From Mesostigma viride (Eukaryota > Streptophyta > Mesostigmatophyceae > Mesostigmatales > Mesostigmataceae): DNA of 37,216 nt. Of the stretch, positions 37,074 to 37,216 are shown piece by piece. Each line of letters starts with the position of its first letter. Positions within the stretch are counted from its first letter, which is position 1. A model generated the notes under the pieces. The model worked only from the letters and a program-made list of their open reading frames with translations. It was not told where the DNA came from and ran no database searches. The DNA lies in the NCBI GenBank assembly GCA_009746045.1, contig RPFO01001012.1:1-37216 (forward strand), in the 5' to 3' direction. The position numbers were made by a program, and so were the translations under genes.

Positions 37074-37216
37074 ATGGACGAGCTCGTGCGCAAGTACAAC
37101 GACCAGAGCGCCTACGTGGCCGCGAGCGCCGGACGGACCTTCCGCCCCGTGCCCCTCGCCCGGGCCGCCCGGGCCTGGACGGGCAGGTGCAGCAGGTGCG
37201 CCAGCCCCATCTCCCT
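37074..37216 (+). CDS. Start of a gene cut by the window end
   Basis: ATG at 37074, twelve bases after the previous stop, opens a frame (DELVRKYNDQSAYVAASAGR) that stays open to the end of the window. It contains a C-x2-C pair late in the visible part (GRCSRCA). Too little is visible to name a family. Confidence 0.4.
   Translation, partial: MDELVRKYNDQSAYVAASAGRTFRPVPLARAARAWTGRCSRCASPIS

Noticed and set aside
1-37216. Widespread pseudogenization of an integrated virus
   Set aside because: Breaks share one direction and sit at G/C runs; stop-codon substitutions and frame gains are missing, so sequencing error is simpler. Not fully excluded.

Overview
The window reads as a piece of a large eukaryotic DNA virus of the phylum Nucleocytoviricota, or of such a genome integrated in a host. 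Support comes from gene style and from a few recognisable families: closely packed intronless genes on both strands, a protein matching a family shared by many nucleocytoviruses (17139-18475, recalled as DUF5767), a second widely shared small protein (6685-7194), KilA-N and BRO-like proteins, PD-(D/E)XK nuclease-like domains, an IQ/U-box-like protein, F-box- and RING-like proteins, and long fibre-like virion proteins. No capsid, polymerase or packaging ATPase gene lies here, so I cannot name the family. Most of the window is very GC-rich. A block at about 22.85-26.7 kb is clearly more AT-rich and nearly gene-free. I see no ribosomal or transfer RNA genes and no CRISPR array.

Layout. 1-2.5 kb: small membrane or virion-like genes, a possible PIN/NYN-like nuclease and a small zinc-finger gene. 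2.5-6.2 kb: a very large IS630/Tc1-like DDE transposase in two frames. 6.2-9.1 kb: short conserved and membrane proteins. 9.2-14.7 kb: a virion or fibre module, with a two-LamG fibre-like protein followed by relatives. 13.4-15.7 and 21.9-22.8 kb: three copies of a BRO/antirepressor-like family. 16-21.7 kb: the DUF5767-type protein, proteins with a Cys-His motif of fixed spacing, and the IQ/U-box-like protein. 22.85-26.7 kb: an AT-rich island with a RING-like gene, a 1.7-kb TTAA-flanked inverted-repeat element and a 60-bp tandem repeat. 27-31.5 kb: two tandem PD-(D/E)XK-like genes, a KilA-N protein and a KilA-N/PD-(D/E)XK fusion. 32.1-35.2 kb: RING-like and F-box-like genes with minisatellites between them. 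35.3-37.2 kb: membrane and basic proteins, a P-loop kinase-like gene and a partial gene.

A pattern runs through the whole window. About 13 genes are split into adjacent frames, and in about 21 breaks the downstream frame is the one expected if a single base were missing, nearly always inside or next to a run of G or C. Substitution-type stop codons are not needed to explain any of them. The simplest reading is homopolymer under-calling in the assembly rather than gene decay, so split genes are annotated here as single genes with their likely break points.

The most interesting biology is (1) the PD-(D/E)XK/KilA-N cluster, whose three nuclease-like domains occur alone and fused to a DNA-binding domain and one of which has lost key residues; (2) the DDE transposase, which has a very large insertion between its first two catalytic acids; (3) three otherwise different proteins sharing an exact C-x9-C-x10-C-x2-H N-terminal motif; and (4) the TTAA-flanked element.
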